Under the pieces are notes generated by a model. That model was not told the DNA's origin, searched no databases, and saw nothing but the letters and a program-made list of their open reading frames with translations. Positions 35,839-45,309 of a DNA stretch of 55,370 nt are shown one piece after another. Within the stretch, counting starts at the first letter, position 1, and every line of letters begins with the position of its first letter. The DNA is from Acidobacteriota bacterium (lineage in GTDB: Bacteria; Acidobacteriota; Vicinamibacteria; Marinacidobacterales; Marinacidobacteraceae), in NCBI GenBank assembly GCA_009835985.1, contig VXWI01000008.1, forward strand, positions 1 to 55,370, given 5' to 3'. A program made the position numbers and the translations under genes.

Positions 35839-37269
35839 TCAGCCGGGCTGGTGCAGCCGCTCCACGGCCCGCGTCCGGTCGGAAGGATCGGAGCGACCCC
35901 AGAGCCCGCCCGCCAGCATCGCCAGGAGGCTCACCGGGAGGGCCACCAGGATGGGCCCGAGCCCGATCCCGAATCGGGGGCCGAACAGCAGGACGAACGA
36001 GTAGGTCGCCACCCCCGCGACCAGCGCCGCGAGTCCGCCCAGGAGGTTCGCCCGCCGCCACCAGAGGCCGAAGACCACCGGCACGAACAGTCCCGCCGAA
36101 AGCAGACCCACCCCGGCGGTGTAGAACTGGGTGAGCAGTTCCGGGGGCGACCACGCCCAGTAGAGTGCGGCGGCGCCGACCAACCAGGTGGCCCCCAGCC
36201 GGGCGAAGGCCTGCGCGCGCTTGCTCTTCCGCCCCAGATACCCGCCGAGCAGGTCGTGGGCGACCGCCGAACTCACCGCCAGGAGGAAGGCGTCGGTGGT
36301 GGACATCACCGCGGCCAGGACCGCGGCGACCGCGAGCCCGCGGAAGAGGGGAGGGAAGTTCTCGCCGATGATGCGCAGGAAGACCTCGTCGGGATCGGTC
36401 AGGCCGGGAAACTCCAGGATGCCCACCGGGGCGATCAGCAGGATCGCGGAGAGGATCATCACGCCGTACATGACGGTCGCGAGATTGAGCGATAGCCGGG
36501 CGCTCCTCGGGTCGCGGGCGGTGGCGACCCGCATCACGATGTGCGGGATCACCGGAATGGCGGAGGCCCAGATCACGAAATAGTCGAGATAGCCGGAACC
36601 GCCGGCGGGAAGCTGTCCGAAGGCCGGCGAGGCTGCCGTCGCCGCCTGGAGGGAACCAAGCGGAGACCCCGCGTTCATGGCGAGCACGACGGCGGTGACC
36701 CCCATGAGCAGGAACAGGAGCGCTCCCTGCATCACGTCGGTGACCGTGACCGCGACCATGCCCCCGAAGGACACATAGAGGACGAACACCACGGTCGCGA
36801 CCGTGATCGCGGTGCCGTAGTCCACTCCGAGGAGCGCCTCGGCGGTGATCCCGGCGGCCTTCATCTGCGCCACCATGTAGACCGTCAGCGAAATCACGAT
36901 GATCGTCGGGACGAGCGCCCGGACCAGCCCGTGGGGATACCGGAACACCATGAAGTCGGTGATCGTGAACTTGGCGAGGCGCCGCAGCGGCGCCGCGACC
37001 AGGATGGTGGCGAGCGGGAACCCCACCACCGCGCCGGCGAAGAGGGCGAGCGTCGCCGGAATGCCGCCCGAATAGGCGAGTCCCAGCACGCCGACCAGCG
37101 AGCCGCCGCTGGCCAGGCTGGCCATGATCGCCAGGGCGTTGACCCCGGTCCCGACGCGGCGGCCGGCCACCCAGTACTCGTCCGCCGAGCCGAGCACGCG
37201 GCGGGTGGCCAGCGCCCCGACCACCACGCAGACGAGCAGATAGACGAGGACGAGCCAGCGTTCGATCAT
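35839..37269 (-). CDS. Sodium:solute symporter family protein 2
   Basis: This 476-residue, 12-13-segment SSS protein begins with SADEYWVAGRRVGTGVNALAIMAS and GGSLVGVLGLAYSGG, and has FGGMVAVTVTDVMQGAL near 170. This resembles the acetate/short-acid (ActP-like) branch more than symporter 1 does. Its ATG overlaps the stop of the small membrane protein by 4 nt. The pair of symporters may have different substrates or form an uptake/exchange system with the decarboxylase product. Confidence 0.9.
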   Translation of the reverse strand: MIERWLVLVYLLVCVVVGALATRRVLGSADEYWVAGRRVGTGVNALAIMASLASGGSLVGVLGLAYSGGIPATLALFAGAVVGFPLATILVAAPLRRLAKFTITDFMVFRYPHGLVRALVPTIIVISLTVYMVAQMKAAGITAEALLGVDYGTAITVATVVFVLYVSFGGMVAVTVTDVMQGALLFLLMGVTAVVLAMNAGSPLGSLQAATAASPAFGQLPAGGSGYLDYFVIWASAIPVIPHIVMRVATARDPRSARLSLNLATVMYGVMILSAILLIAPVGILEFPGLTDPDEVFLRIIGENFPPLFRGLAVAAVLAAVMSTTDAFLLAVSSAVAHDLLGGYLGRKSKRAQAFARLGATWLVGAAALYWAWSPPELLTQFYTAGVGLLSAGLFVPVVFGLWWRRANLLGGLAALVAGVATYSFVLLFGPRFGIGLGPILVALPVSLLAMLAGGLWGRSDPSDRTRAVERLHQPG

Positions 37270-37511
37270 GGATCCGGTGCGGTGTCCTCCGGCCCGCGGG
37301 CGCCGGCCTCTTTGCTTCCCGACTCGCCGAGGACCAGCAGGAGGAGGATCGCCGGCGATCCGAGCAGCAAAGTCGCCATGAGCCAGCCGAACACGGCAAC
37401 CCCCAGCACGGTGACTTCTCCGAACACCGGCAGGAAGGCCACCACCGAGAACGTGATCAGGGCGAACAGGGCGACGCGCTCCCTGCGGGGCATGGGAAAG
37501 AAGGAGTTCAT
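37266..37511 (-). CDS. Small two-segment membrane protein (symporter partner)
   Basis: The 81-residue product has two hydrophobic helices (ALITFSVVAFLPVF; LGVAVFGWLMATLLLGSPAILLLLVLG) and a short polar, acidic C-tail. Many SSS transporters are encoded next to small two-helix subunits, and position and 4-nt coupling suggest the same here. I cannot name the family. It opens the operon that ends with the PLP decarboxylase. Confidence 0.7.
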   Translation of the reverse strand: MNSFFPMPRRERVALFALITFSVVAFLPVFGEVTVLGVAVFGWLMATLLLGSPAILLLLVLGESGSKEAGARGPEDTAPDP

Positions 37512-37574
37512 GCGGGGCCGCCGGGGACGAAGTGTAGGGGCTCCCGCCGTTTATGATCCGGCCCGCTCATCCCC

Positions 37575-38369
37575 TTGCGCGTCATCACCTGGAACCTGAA
37601 TTCGATCCGGACGCGCCGGGCCCGCCTCCTCCGCCTGCTCGAGCGGCATGAGCCGGACGTGCTGTGTCTCCAGGAGCTTCGCGCTCCCGCAGAGACCTTC
37701 CCCTGGCTGGACGTCCAGGCGGCCGGATACCGCGCCGTGGTGCACGCCCAGGCCGCCCGGAACGGGGTCGCCGTTCTGGCCCGCGAGTCCCCGGAGGTCC
37801 TCGAGCGGGGCCTTCCCACCTGCCGGGCGCGCGGCGAGGCGCGCCTCCTGGATGTCCGGGTGGCGGGCCTCCGGGTCATCACTGCCTACGTGCCGAACGG
37901 GAAGGCGGTGACCCGGGTCGAGGACTGGAACTACAAGCTCGAGTGGCTCGGAGCGCTCCGCGAGCACCTGGCCCGGCGGGCGGACCCGGAAGAGCCGCTC
38001 GTCCTCTGCGGCGACTTCAACGTGGCTCCCGGCGACCGGGACTCGATGACCGCCGATCCGGGAGGGGTGCTCTGCCACCCGGACGCTCGGACGGCGCTTC
38101 AAGACATCGTGGAGTGGGGGCTCACCGACGCCTACCGGGAGGTCTACGCGGAGGGGGAGGAACCGGAAAAGGGCTTCTACACCTGGTGGGACTACACCCG
38201 CCTTGCGTTTGCCAGGAACGTCGGCGCGCGGATCGACCACATCTACCTGACCGCTCCCCTCGCCGGCCGCATCGGGTCGGTGCGGGTGGACCGGGACGAG
38301 CGGCGGCAGCGCAAGGGAGAGGACATCCCTTCCGATCACGCGCCGGTGCTCTGCGACCTCGACCTCTGA
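37575..38369 (+). CDS. xth: Exodeoxyribonuclease III (AP endonuclease family)
   Basis: This 264-residue protein of the EEP superfamily has MRVITWNLNSIRTRR at the start (Asn for metal), a Glu in CLQELRAP near 34, CGDFNVAP near 151, the KGFYTWWDYT motif near 198, RIDHIYLT near 221 and the catalytic His in SDHAPV near 258. It repairs abasic sites. The start codon is TTG at 37575, which the family alignment requires. Confidence 0.93.
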   Translation: MRVITWNLNSIRTRRARLLRLLERHEPDVLCLQELRAPAETFPWLDVQAAGYRAVVHAQAARNGVAVLARESPEVLERGLPTCRARGEARLLDVRVAGLRVITAYVPNGKAVTRVEDWNYKLEWLGALREHLARRADPEEPLVLCGDFNVAPGDRDSMTADPGGVLCHPDARTALQDIVEWGLTDAYREVYAEGEEPEKGFYTWWDYTRLAFARNVGARIDHIYLTAPLAGRIGSVRVDRDERRQRKGEDIPSDHAPVLCDLDL

Positions 38370-38402
38370 CCGGGGACGGCACGGCCGTCGCCGGACCGGC
38401 AG

Positions 38403-38777
38403 TCAAGCCAGCTTGAGCCCGGGGATGTCCCGGAAATCCTCGGTGTTGAGGGTCCAGAGCGCCGCGTCCTCCACGATGGCGCAGGCGGCGATCGCGAGAT
38501 CCATCTCGCGGCTGCGCACCCGGTCCAATTCCGCGTAGAGATCGGCGGCGGCCGCGGCGGCTTCGGTGTCGAACGGGACGGCCGCACGCCGGGGCAGGAG
38601 GGTTTCCTGGTCCTGCAGTTCGCCGACGGTCCGCGGGCCGCGCAGCCACTCGTAGAGCACCGGTGCGGACAGCTTCACGCGGTGGCCCTCCCGGACGAAC
38701 TCCCTGAGCCGCGGGAGCGAGAGCCGGCGGCCGGCAAGCGCGCCGACGAGCGCCGAGGTATCGAGATGGACGATCAC
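38403..38777 (-). CDS. PIN-domain ribonuclease toxin (VapC-like)
   Basis: The 124-residue PIN protein has the acidic set: Asp in MIVHLDTSAL, Glu43 in VLYEWLRG, Asp in SREMDLAIAACAI near 93-97 and Asp in LNTEDF near 114. It should cleave RNA when its partner is lost. Its ATG overlaps the antitoxin stop by 4 nt. The organisation is that of a complete type II module, unlike the wrecked one near the left edge. Confidence 0.88.
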   Translation of the reverse strand: MIVHLDTSALVGALAGRRLSLPRLREFVREGHRVKLSAPVLYEWLRGPRTVGELQDQETLLPRRAAVPFDTEAAAAAADLYAELDRVRSREMDLAIAACAIVEDAALWTLNTEDFRDIPGLKLA

Positions 38778-39055
38778 TGCTTCGAACGCCAGGCGAGCTT
38801 CCGGGCCTCGCGGATTTCCCGAAGTTCCGCGTCCACCTCCTCCTGGGGACGGCTCGGTGGGGCCTGCCGAATTCGCTCCAGCACCTCCAGCATCCGCAGC
38901 CGCTCCGCCTCGCTCAGCCGGTCCTTCCGGGCCGCGTAGTCGGCGACCGCTTCGCGCACCATCTGGCTCTGGGGGATTCCAAGCCGGGCGGACACCGCGC
39001 GGATCCGGCGCACCGTCGCGTCATCGAGCGAGTAGGTGACCTTGACCATACTCAT
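38774..39055 (-). CDS. RHH/CopG-type antitoxin
   Basis: This 93-residue protein has an N-terminal ribbon-helix-helix (VKVTYSLDDATVRRIRAVSA, then LGIPQSQMVREAVADYAA) and a charged helical tail that would wrap the PIN toxin. It binds its own promoter in known pairs. The ATG at 39055 has a TATGGT box 8 nt upstream; the ATG at 39049 (MVKVTYS) is an alternative. Confidence 0.85.
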   Translation of the reverse strand: MSMVKVTYSLDDATVRRIRAVSARLGIPQSQMVREAVADYAARKDRLSEAERLRMLEVLERIRQAPPSRPQEEVDAELREIREARKLAWRSKQ

Positions 39056-39063
39056 GCCATACT

Positions 39064-39069
39064 ACCATA
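39064..39069 (-). promoter_or_regulatory. -10-like box TATGGT before the antitoxin
   Basis: Minus-strand TATGGT lies 8 nt before the ATG at 39055, within the AT-rich TATGGTAGTATGG segment where autoregulation would be expected. Confidence 0.35.
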
Positions 39070-39213
39070 TCCCGGCTCCCGCCCGCTCCCCCGCCGCGAT
39101 GGAACGAGTCGCCGGCAGGGGCGGCGCAAGTCCCCCGATCCGGGGGATGATCCGGCGCGTTCCGGGGTCGCGCGGAAGCCGCCTCCGGCGCCCGAAACCG
39201 GGGGTTCCGCTGC

Positions 39214-39242
39214 TTGCAACTACCGGGACTCGTCACTATCCT
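39214..39242 (+). promoter_or_regulatory. Promoter of first DUF1592 module
   Basis: TTGCAA (39214-39219), a 17-bp spacer and TATCCT (39237-39242) make a sigma-70-like promoter about 62 nt before the first gene. The promoter at 47945 of the second module has the same TTGC start, spacer and -10. Confidence 0.55.
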
Positions 39243-39310
39243 TTATCAATTGGCCCGGAGCGTATCTGGGGGCGGAAAAACCACCCCGCCGCAGCCGGCC
39301 ACAACATCCC

Positions 39311-41824
39311 ATGCGCCTTCTGAATCTCGTCGCCGCAGGGTCCTTCGGTGCGGGTGCGTTCGCCCTTTCGCCGATGGCGGACGCCGGCGAACGACCGGGT
39401 TCCGGGGCGGCTCCGCCGACGGTGGCGTCCGTCCGGAACTGGACCCCGGAGGGTTCCCTCCCGGTGTCCGGCCTGACCCCCGAGGCCGCCGCCGCGCACA
39501 ACGGGATGCTGCGGACCTACTGCATGGTCTGCCACAACGACCGGATGAAGACCGGCAACATGTCGCTGGCCGGTTTCGACGCCGGAGACGCGCCCGCGAA
39601 ACCGGTCCTCGCCGAGAAGATGATCTCCAAGCTCCGGCTCGGGATGATGCCGCCGCCCGGGGCTCGGCGTCCTCCGGAAGAGACGCTGGCCGAGGTCGCG
39701 GAGTCGCTCGAGACCCAGCTCGACGACAGCGCCGCCGCGAATCCGAACCCCGGACGCCGTTCCTTCCAGCGCCTGAACCGGGCGGAGTACACGGCGGCGA
39801 TCCGCGACCTGCTGGACCTGCCGCTGGATGCTTCCAAGTACCTCCCCCAGGACACGATCAGCGCCAACTTCGACAACATCGCCGACGTCCAGCTGCTGTC
39901 GGCGACCCTCATGGACTCCTACCTGCGCGCGGCGAGCGACATCAGCCGGCTCGCGGTGGGCGATCCCGACGCGACGGCCGCCGAGTCCGGCTACCACGTG
40001 TCCCGCTGGGCGGCCCAGCTGGGCCAGGTCGAGGACGCGCCCTACGGGACCCGGGGCGGCATCGTGGTGGACCACGTGTTCCCGGCGGACGGGGAGTACC
40101 GGTTCCGGGTGGCGTTCCACCACGAGACCACCGGCGCCATCGTGGGGTCGGGGTCGAGCGCGCTCCACACGCTGGACAAGCCGGAGCAGGTCGAGATCTC
40201 GATCGACGGGGAACGGGTCGCGCTCCTTGATCTCGACCGCTGGATGCACGTTTCCGATCCCGACGGCGTCAACTTGCGGTCCGAGCCCGTTTTCGTGCGG
40301 GGCGGGCCGCGCAAGGTGGCCGCCGTGTTCCTGAAGCACTACGAGGGGCCGGTCCTCGACATGATCTCCCCGCACGACTGGTCGCTCGCCAGCACCGCGA
40401 CGTCGAGGACCTACGGCATCCACAACGTGCCGCACCTGCGGGACCTCTTCATCACCGGCCCATTCGACGCCACCGGCGTTTCGGACACCCCGAGCCGCCG
40501 GGCGATCTTCACCTGCCGGCCGCTCGCGCCCGAGGAGGCGCGTCCCTGCGCCGAGGAGATCCTGTCCCGTCTCGGCCGGCTCGCGTACCGGCGGAATCTC
40601 ACCGAGCGCAACCTGAATGCGCTGATGTCTCTCTACGACTCGGGCGCGGCGGCGGAAGGTTTCGAGGAAGGAATCCGGATGGGGATCGAGGGGATGCTCG
40701 CGAGTCCCAACTTCGTGTTCCGGATCGAGGAGCCGCTGGACCCGCGGGAAGCCGAGTTCGGCTACCGGCTGACCGACACCGATCTGGCCTCCCGGCTGTC
40801 CTTCTTCCTCTGGGGGACGATCCCGGACGGCGAGCTCCTGGATGCCGCGGAGGCCGGCCAGTTGACGGATCCCGCGGGATTCGAGGCGCAGGTGCGCCGG
40901 ATGCTCGCGGATCCCCGTTCGGAGGCGCTGTCGAAGCGGTTCGCGCACCAGTGGTTCCGGCTGCAGGACCTGGACAAGATCAATCCGAACGTCCGCCTCT
41001 ATCCGGACTTCTACCAGCAGTTGAAGTGGGCGATGGTGGAGGAGACGGAGCGGTTCTTCCACCACCTGGTGTCCGAGGACAGGAGCGTCTTCGACCTCTT
41101 CACCGCGGACTACACGTTCGTGAACGGGCCGCTCGCGAAGCACTACCGCATGCGGGGCGTTGTCGGCCCGGAACACCGGATGGTGAAGTACCAGGATCCG
41201 AACCGGCGCGGGATCTTCGCCCACGGCAGCATGCTGACGCTGACGTCGCATCCCTACCGGACGTCGGCCGTGCTGCGCGGGAAGTGGGTGATGGAAGTGC
41301 TGCTCGGGAGCCCGCCGCCGCCTCCGCCGCCGAACGTTCCGGACCTCGACACCGGCGAGTCCGGCGAAACGGTCCGCAAGCTCACGGCGCGGGAGGCTCT
41401 CGAGATCCACCGCGACAACCCGGCCTGCCGTTCGTGCCACCGGATGATGGATCCGATCGGCCTGGCGCTCGAAGCGTTCGACGTGACGGGCCGTCTGCGG
41501 GTGAAGGACGCGGGACAGGCCATCGACGCGTCGGGCGAGTTCTACGACGGCACTCCGATCCAGGACATCGGAGATCTGCGCAACGCGCTGCTCAAGCGTC
41601 CGACCCCGCTGCTACGGACGTTCACGGAGAACCTGATGGCGTACGCGCTGGGCCGGCGCGTGGAGTACTACGACCAGCCGCGGATCCGGGAAATCGTCCG
41701 GGACGCCGAGGCCTCGGACTACCGGATGTCCTCGTTCATCCTGGGGGTGGCGAAGAGTCCGGCGTTCCAGATGAAGGGCGGCGCGGCGGAAGAGGTCGAG
41801 ACCACCGTGGCCGGCGAGCACTAG
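39311..41824 (+). CDS. DUF1592-type multidomain protein with two CxxCH motifs, copy A
   Basis: The 837-residue exported protein has a signal-like N-terminus (LVAAGSFGAGAFALSPMADA). Order: haem motif CMVCH at 71-75; DUF1587/PSD3 (RRSFQRLNRAEYTAAIRDLL, near 150); a beta-sandwich insert around 215-385 that could bind carbohydrate; DUF1595/PSD5 (CAEEILSRLGRLAYR, near 418); DUF1592/PSD4 (RLTDTDLASRLSFFLWGT, near 490); DUF1588/PSCyt3 (RGIFAHGSMLTLTSHPYR, near 640), a run of seven prolines near 670; a second CRSCH at 706-710; DUF1585/PSD2 (ENLMAYALGRRVEYYD). Probably a c-type haem protein at the periplasmic face. Its reaction is unknown. It is followed 44 nt later by its DUF1552 partner. Confidence 0.88.
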   Translation: MRLLNLVAAGSFGAGAFALSPMADAGERPGSGAAPPTVASVRNWTPEGSLPVSGLTPEAAAAHNGMLRTYCMVCHNDRMKTGNMSLAGFDAGDAPAKPVLAEKMISKLRLGMMPPPGARRPPEETLAEVAESLETQLDDSAAANPNPGRRSFQRLNRAEYTAAIRDLLDLPLDASKYLPQDTISANFDNIADVQLLSATLMDSYLRAASDISRLAVGDPDATAAESGYHVSRWAAQLGQVEDAPYGTRGGIVVDHVFPADGEYRFRVAFHHETTGAIVGSGSSALHTLDKPEQVEISIDGERVALLDLDRWMHVSDPDGVNLRSEPVFVRGGPRKVAAVFLKHYEGPVLDMISPHDWSLASTATSRTYGIHNVPHLRDLFITGPFDATGVSDTPSRRAIFTCRPLAPEEARPCAEEILSRLGRLAYRRNLTERNLNALMSLYDSGAAAEGFEEGIRMGIEGMLASPNFVFRIEEPLDPREAEFGYRLTDTDLASRLSFFLWGTIPDGELLDAAEAGQLTDPAGFEAQVRRMLADPRSEALSKRFAHQWFRLQDLDKINPNVRLYPDFYQQLKWAMVEETERFFHHLVSEDRSVFDLFTADYTFVNGPLAKHYRMRGVVGPEHRMVKYQDPNRRGIFAHGSMLTLTSHPYRTSAVLRGKWVMEVLLGSPPPPPPPNVPDLDTGESGETVRKLTAREALEIHRDNPACRSCHRMMDPIGLALEAFDVTGRLRVKDAGQAIDASGEFYDGTPIQDIGDLRNALLKRPTPLLRTFTENLMAYALGRRVEYYDQPRIREIVRDAEASDYRMSSFILGVAKSPAFQMKGGAAEEVETTVAGEH

Positions 41825-41868
41825 AGAACAGCAGAGAAGACAGCCAAAGGGAACCGAAGGAGAAGACG

Positions 41869-43257
41869 ATGAACTACCTGACCGGGAAAAGCCTGCCGCG
41901 GCGCACGTTCCTGCGCGGGGCCGGCGCGACGATCGCGTTGCCGTTCCTGGACGCCATGGCGCCGGCGAGCGTCATCGCGAAGCCGACGGCGGACGACCCG
42001 ACGCGGCTCGTGGCGATCGAGATCGTGCACGGCGCCGCGGGCAGCAACAAGTACGGCCGCTCGCAGTATCTGTGGAGCCCGGAGAAGGAGGGCACGGATT
42101 TCGATCTCTCGAAGGGCGCCCTCAGTCCGCTCGAGCCGGTGCGGGACTACGCCACGATCGTGAGCGACTGTGACAACGAGCCCGCGGAAGCGGAGACCGC
42201 GCGGGAGATCGGCGGGGACCATTTCCGTTCGAGCTCGACGTTCCTGACCGCGTCCCACCCGAGACAGACCGAAGGGTCGGATGTCTTCGCGGGAACCTCG
42301 TTCGATCAGTTGTACGCGCAGCGCTTCGGCCAGAACACGCCCATCCCCTCGATGCAGCTCTGCATCGAGACGGTGGACCAGGCGGGCGGCTGCGCCTACG
42401 GCTACGCGTGCGTCTACACCGACACCATCAGTTGGGCCTCCCCGACCGAGCCGCTGCCGATGACGCGGGATCCGCGCATCGTGTTCGACCAGTTGTTCGG
42501 CGCCGGCGGCACTCCCGAGGGCCGGGCAGCGCGGCAGCGGGCGCGCCAGAGCGTGCTGGACTTCATCGGGGACGAGGTCCGGGACCTGCAAGCGGCTCTC
42601 GATCCGCAGGACGTGCGCCGGATGGACCGCTACATGACCGACATCCGCGAGATGGAACGGCGGATCGAGCGCATCGTGGAGCGGAACACCAGCGGCGAGC
42701 TTCGCGAACTCCCCGACGCCCCGTCAGGGGTGCCGGACTCCTTCGACGAGCACGTGAAGATCATGTTCGACCTGCAGGCGCTCGCCTTCCAGTCCGACAT
42801 GACCCGGGTGTTCAGCTTCAAGCTGGGCCGGGACGCCTCCAGCCGGGTCTATCCGGACAGTGGGGAGGCCACCGCCTTCCACCCGGCGTCGCACCACGGG
42901 AACGACCCCGAACGGGTCGAGATCCTGGGCCGGATCAACCGGTACCACGTGAGCCTGGTCCCTTACTTCATGGAGAAGCTGCGGAGCATCCAGGAGGACG
43001 ACCGGACACTGCTCGACAAGACCATGATCCTGTATGGGTCCCCGATGGGCGATCCGAACATCCACAACCACAAGCGCGTCCCGTTCTTCGTGGCGGGCGG
43101 CGCGAACGGTGCGCTGGAGAACAACCTGCACCTGCGGGCGGCGCCGGGGACCCCGCTGGCGAACGTGATGCTGACGCTGCTCCACAAGTTGGGGATGGAT
43201 GACCTGGAGAGCTTCGGCAACAGCACGGGAGCATTCTCGCTGTCGCAGGCGGTCTAG
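41869..43257 (+). CDS. DUF1552 family Tat-exported protein, copy A
   Basis: The 462-residue product starts MNYLTGKSLPRRTFLRGAGA, a twin-arginine signal, after a good Shine-Dalgarno AAGGAG 6 nt before the ATG. DUF1552 proteins are encoded next to DUF1592 proteins and resemble DUF1501-type members of the alkaline-phosphatase-like group, but the active site is not established. Conserved stretches include VHGAAGSNKYGRS, CAYGYACVYTDTISWASP, FKLGRDASSRVYP, FHPASHHGND and YGSPMGDPNIHNHKRVPFFV. Positions 42658-43109 are identical to copy B. The frame is open far upstream only as a shadow of copy A of the DUF1592 gene. Confidence 0.9.
   Translation: MNYLTGKSLPRRTFLRGAGATIALPFLDAMAPASVIAKPTADDPTRLVAIEIVHGAAGSNKYGRSQYLWSPEKEGTDFDLSKGALSPLEPVRDYATIVSDCDNEPAEAETAREIGGDHFRSSSTFLTASHPRQTEGSDVFAGTSFDQLYAQRFGQNTPIPSMQLCIETVDQAGGCAYGYACVYTDTISWASPTEPLPMTRDPRIVFDQLFGAGGTPEGRAARQRARQSVLDFIGDEVRDLQAALDPQDVRRMDRYMTDIREMERRIERIVERNTSGELRELPDAPSGVPDSFDEHVKIMFDLQALAFQSDMTRVFSFKLGRDASSRVYPDSGEATAFHPASHHGNDPERVEILGRINRYHVSLVPYFMEKLRSIQEDDRTLLDKTMILYGSPMGDPNIHNHKRVPFFVAGGANGALENNLHLRAAPGTPLANVMLTLLHKLGMDDLESFGNSTGAFSLSQAV
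42658..43109 (+). repeat. 452-bp tract identical to 48896-49347
   Basis: Base-by-base comparison shows no difference to the second DUF1552 gene over this tract. It begins after GAA/GAG (42657) and ends at GGT/GGG (43110). Flanking parts of the genes differ at many third positions; the next longest shared run I found is 63 bp (42004-42066). Confidence 0.93.
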
Positions 43258-43308
43258 ACCGCAAGGAGCTTCGCAAGAAGACACTCGAGACAAGAGAGGG
43301 AACGAGCC

Positions 43309-45306
43309 ATGAAGATTGGGAACCGATGGGTTGGCCTCGCGGCGCTGCTTTGCGCGTCCGGCCTTCTGGTGGGCTCCGGGTTTGCCGCCCTGGCGCCGGT
43401 GCTCGATGCGGCGAAACGCGGTGACATCGAGTCCCTGAAGGCGGAGCTGCGTTCCGGCGCCGACGTCAACGCGGCGCAGGGGGACGGGTTCACGGCGCTT
43501 CACTGGGCGGCGAAGCTCGGGAACCGCGGCGTCGCCGAGGTGCTGATCGCCGCGGGTGCGGACATCAAGGCGACGACGCGCATCGGGAGCCACATGCCGC
43601 TCCACGTGGCGGCCGCGGCCGGTCAGGCGGACGTCGCTGCAGCCCTGCTGCAGGCCGGCGCTCCGGTGGCGGTGCCGACCAATACCGGCGCCCGGTCGAT
43701 CCACTTCGCCGCGGCCTCCGGGGATGTGGAGACGGTCCGGGTCCTCGCCTCGCACGGCGCCGACCTGAACGCCGTCGAGCCGCATTGGGGCCAGACCCCG
43801 CTCATGTTCGCGGCGGCTACCGGCCGGACCGCGGCCGTTGAGGCGCTGATGGAGGAGGGAGCCGACCCGGCGGTCACGGCCGCCGTGCTGGACATCGCGG
43901 CGCGCGCCGAGCAGGACCTGGCGGCGCGCCGGGCCCGGCAGGCCCGGATCGCCCGTGAGCGGGGCGGGGGAGCGGACGTCATCTACGACGAGCGCGAGCG
44001 CGACAAGCGCGCGAAGGAAGCCCAGCGGCGGGCCCGCGCCGCCGCCGCCAAGGCGGCCGCGGAGAAGGGCCGGACGGATGAAGGCCCGGCCACCGCGTCC
44101 ACCGCGGGGTCCGGCAAGACCGGATCCGCCGACCTCGCCGACCTGAAAAAGCCGACGGCTGAGGAAGTCGCCGCCGCGAAGGACGAGCACGCCGCGGCCC
44201 ACGGCCACCCCGAGGACGAACTGGCCCGGGCCAAGGCCATCGAGGAGGCGGAGAAGCGCAGAGCGGCCCGCCAGCGGGACCGGAGCAACCGCCTCCAGCC
44301 GCTCCGCTACGCCGAACTCGTGGGCACCCACGGTGGCCTGACCGCGCTGCTGCTGGCGGCCCGCGACGGTCATCTCGAGACCGCACTCGCCCTGGTGGAC
44401 ACCGGCGCCGACGTCAATCAGCGGGCCGAGGGACACCTCACCTCGCCCCTCATGATGGCGGCGCTCAACGGACACTACGACCTCGGAATGGGCCTGCTGG
44501 AGCGGGGCGCGGACCCGAACCTGAGGAACGTGTCCGGCGGAGCGCCGCTCTACGCGGCGATCAACTCCCGTTGGATCGCCCAGCCGTTCCATCCCCAGCC
44601 GGCGGATCACCTGCGGCAGGCGACCTCGCACGTCGAGTTCATGGAGGCGCTTCTCGACGCCGGAGCGGACATCGATGCCCGGCTCGAGCGGAAGCAGTGG
44701 TACACCACGTACAACACCGACCAGCTCGGCGTGAACCGCGCGGGCGCGACGGCCTTCTGGCGCGCCGCCTACGCGCTCGACATTCCGGCGATGAGGATGC
44801 TGGTCGCCCGCGGCGCGGACCCGAACATCCCGACCATGAAGGTGCCGGAGCGAGTCCTCCGCCGCCTGACCGACCTGACCGCGGAAGAACCCGAGGAAGA
44901 TCCCTCGGGTCTCCCTGAGGTCCCCTACGGCGGGCCGGGGGTCTATCCGATCCACGCCGCTGCCGGCGTCGGCTACGGGCTCGGCCTGGCCGCAAACTCG
45001 CACCGCCATGCCCTCGACGCCTGGATGCCCGCGATGAAGTACCTCGTGGAAGAACTGGGCGCCGACCCGGCCGCCCGGGACCACAACGGCTACAGCGTGA
45101 TCCACCACGCGGCCTCCCGGGGTGACAACGAGATGATCCTCTACCTCATCTCGAAGGGCGCCGACCCATTGGTCGTCGCCCGATCCGGGCAGACCACCGT
45201 GGATCTTGCGAACGGACCGGCCCAGCGGATCAACCCGTTCCCGGAGACCATCGCCCTCCTGGAGAGCTACGGGGCCAAGAACAACAACCGCTGCGTGGGT
45301 TGCTGA
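43309..45306 (+). CDS. Exported ankyrin-repeat protein with C-terminal CxxC, copy A
   Basis: The 665-residue product has a signal peptide (WVGLAALLCASGLLVGSGFA). The first ankyrin block, about 25-190, holds repeats such as DGFTALHWAAKLGN and SHMPLHVAAAAGQ. An Ala/Arg/Lys/Glu-rich charged linker (about 195-335) separates it from a second block, about 340-655 (GGLTALLLAARDGHLETA, YSVIHHAASRGDN). The chain ends NNNRCVGC, a terminal Cys-x-x-Cys also kept in copy B. Ankyrin arrays bind proteins, so an extracytoplasmic scaffold for the haem and DUF1552 proteins is plausible. It starts 51 nt after the DUF1552 gene and ends 3 nt before the next DUF1592 gene. Confidence 0.9.
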   Translation: MKIGNRWVGLAALLCASGLLVGSGFAALAPVLDAAKRGDIESLKAELRSGADVNAAQGDGFTALHWAAKLGNRGVAEVLIAAGADIKATTRIGSHMPLHVAAAAGQADVAAALLQAGAPVAVPTNTGARSIHFAAASGDVETVRVLASHGADLNAVEPHWGQTPLMFAAATGRTAAVEALMEEGADPAVTAAVLDIAARAEQDLAARRARQARIARERGGGADVIYDERERDKRAKEAQRRARAAAAKAAAEKGRTDEGPATASTAGSGKTGSADLADLKKPTAEEVAAAKDEHAAAHGHPEDELARAKAIEEAEKRRAARQRDRSNRLQPLRYAELVGTHGGLTALLLAARDGHLETALALVDTGADVNQRAEGHLTSPLMMAALNGHYDLGMGLLERGADPNLRNVSGGAPLYAAINSRWIAQPFHPQPADHLRQATSHVEFMEALLDAGADIDARLERKQWYTTYNTDQLGVNRAGATAFWRAAYALDIPAMRMLVARGADPNIPTMKVPERVLRRLTDLTAEEPEEDPSGLPEVPYGGPGVYPIHAAAGVGYGLGLAANSHRHALDAWMPAMKYLVEELGADPAARDHNGYSVIHHAASRGDNEMILYLISKGADPLVVARSGQTTVDLANGPAQRINPFPETIALLESYGAKNNNRCVGC

Positions 45307-45309
45307 GGG

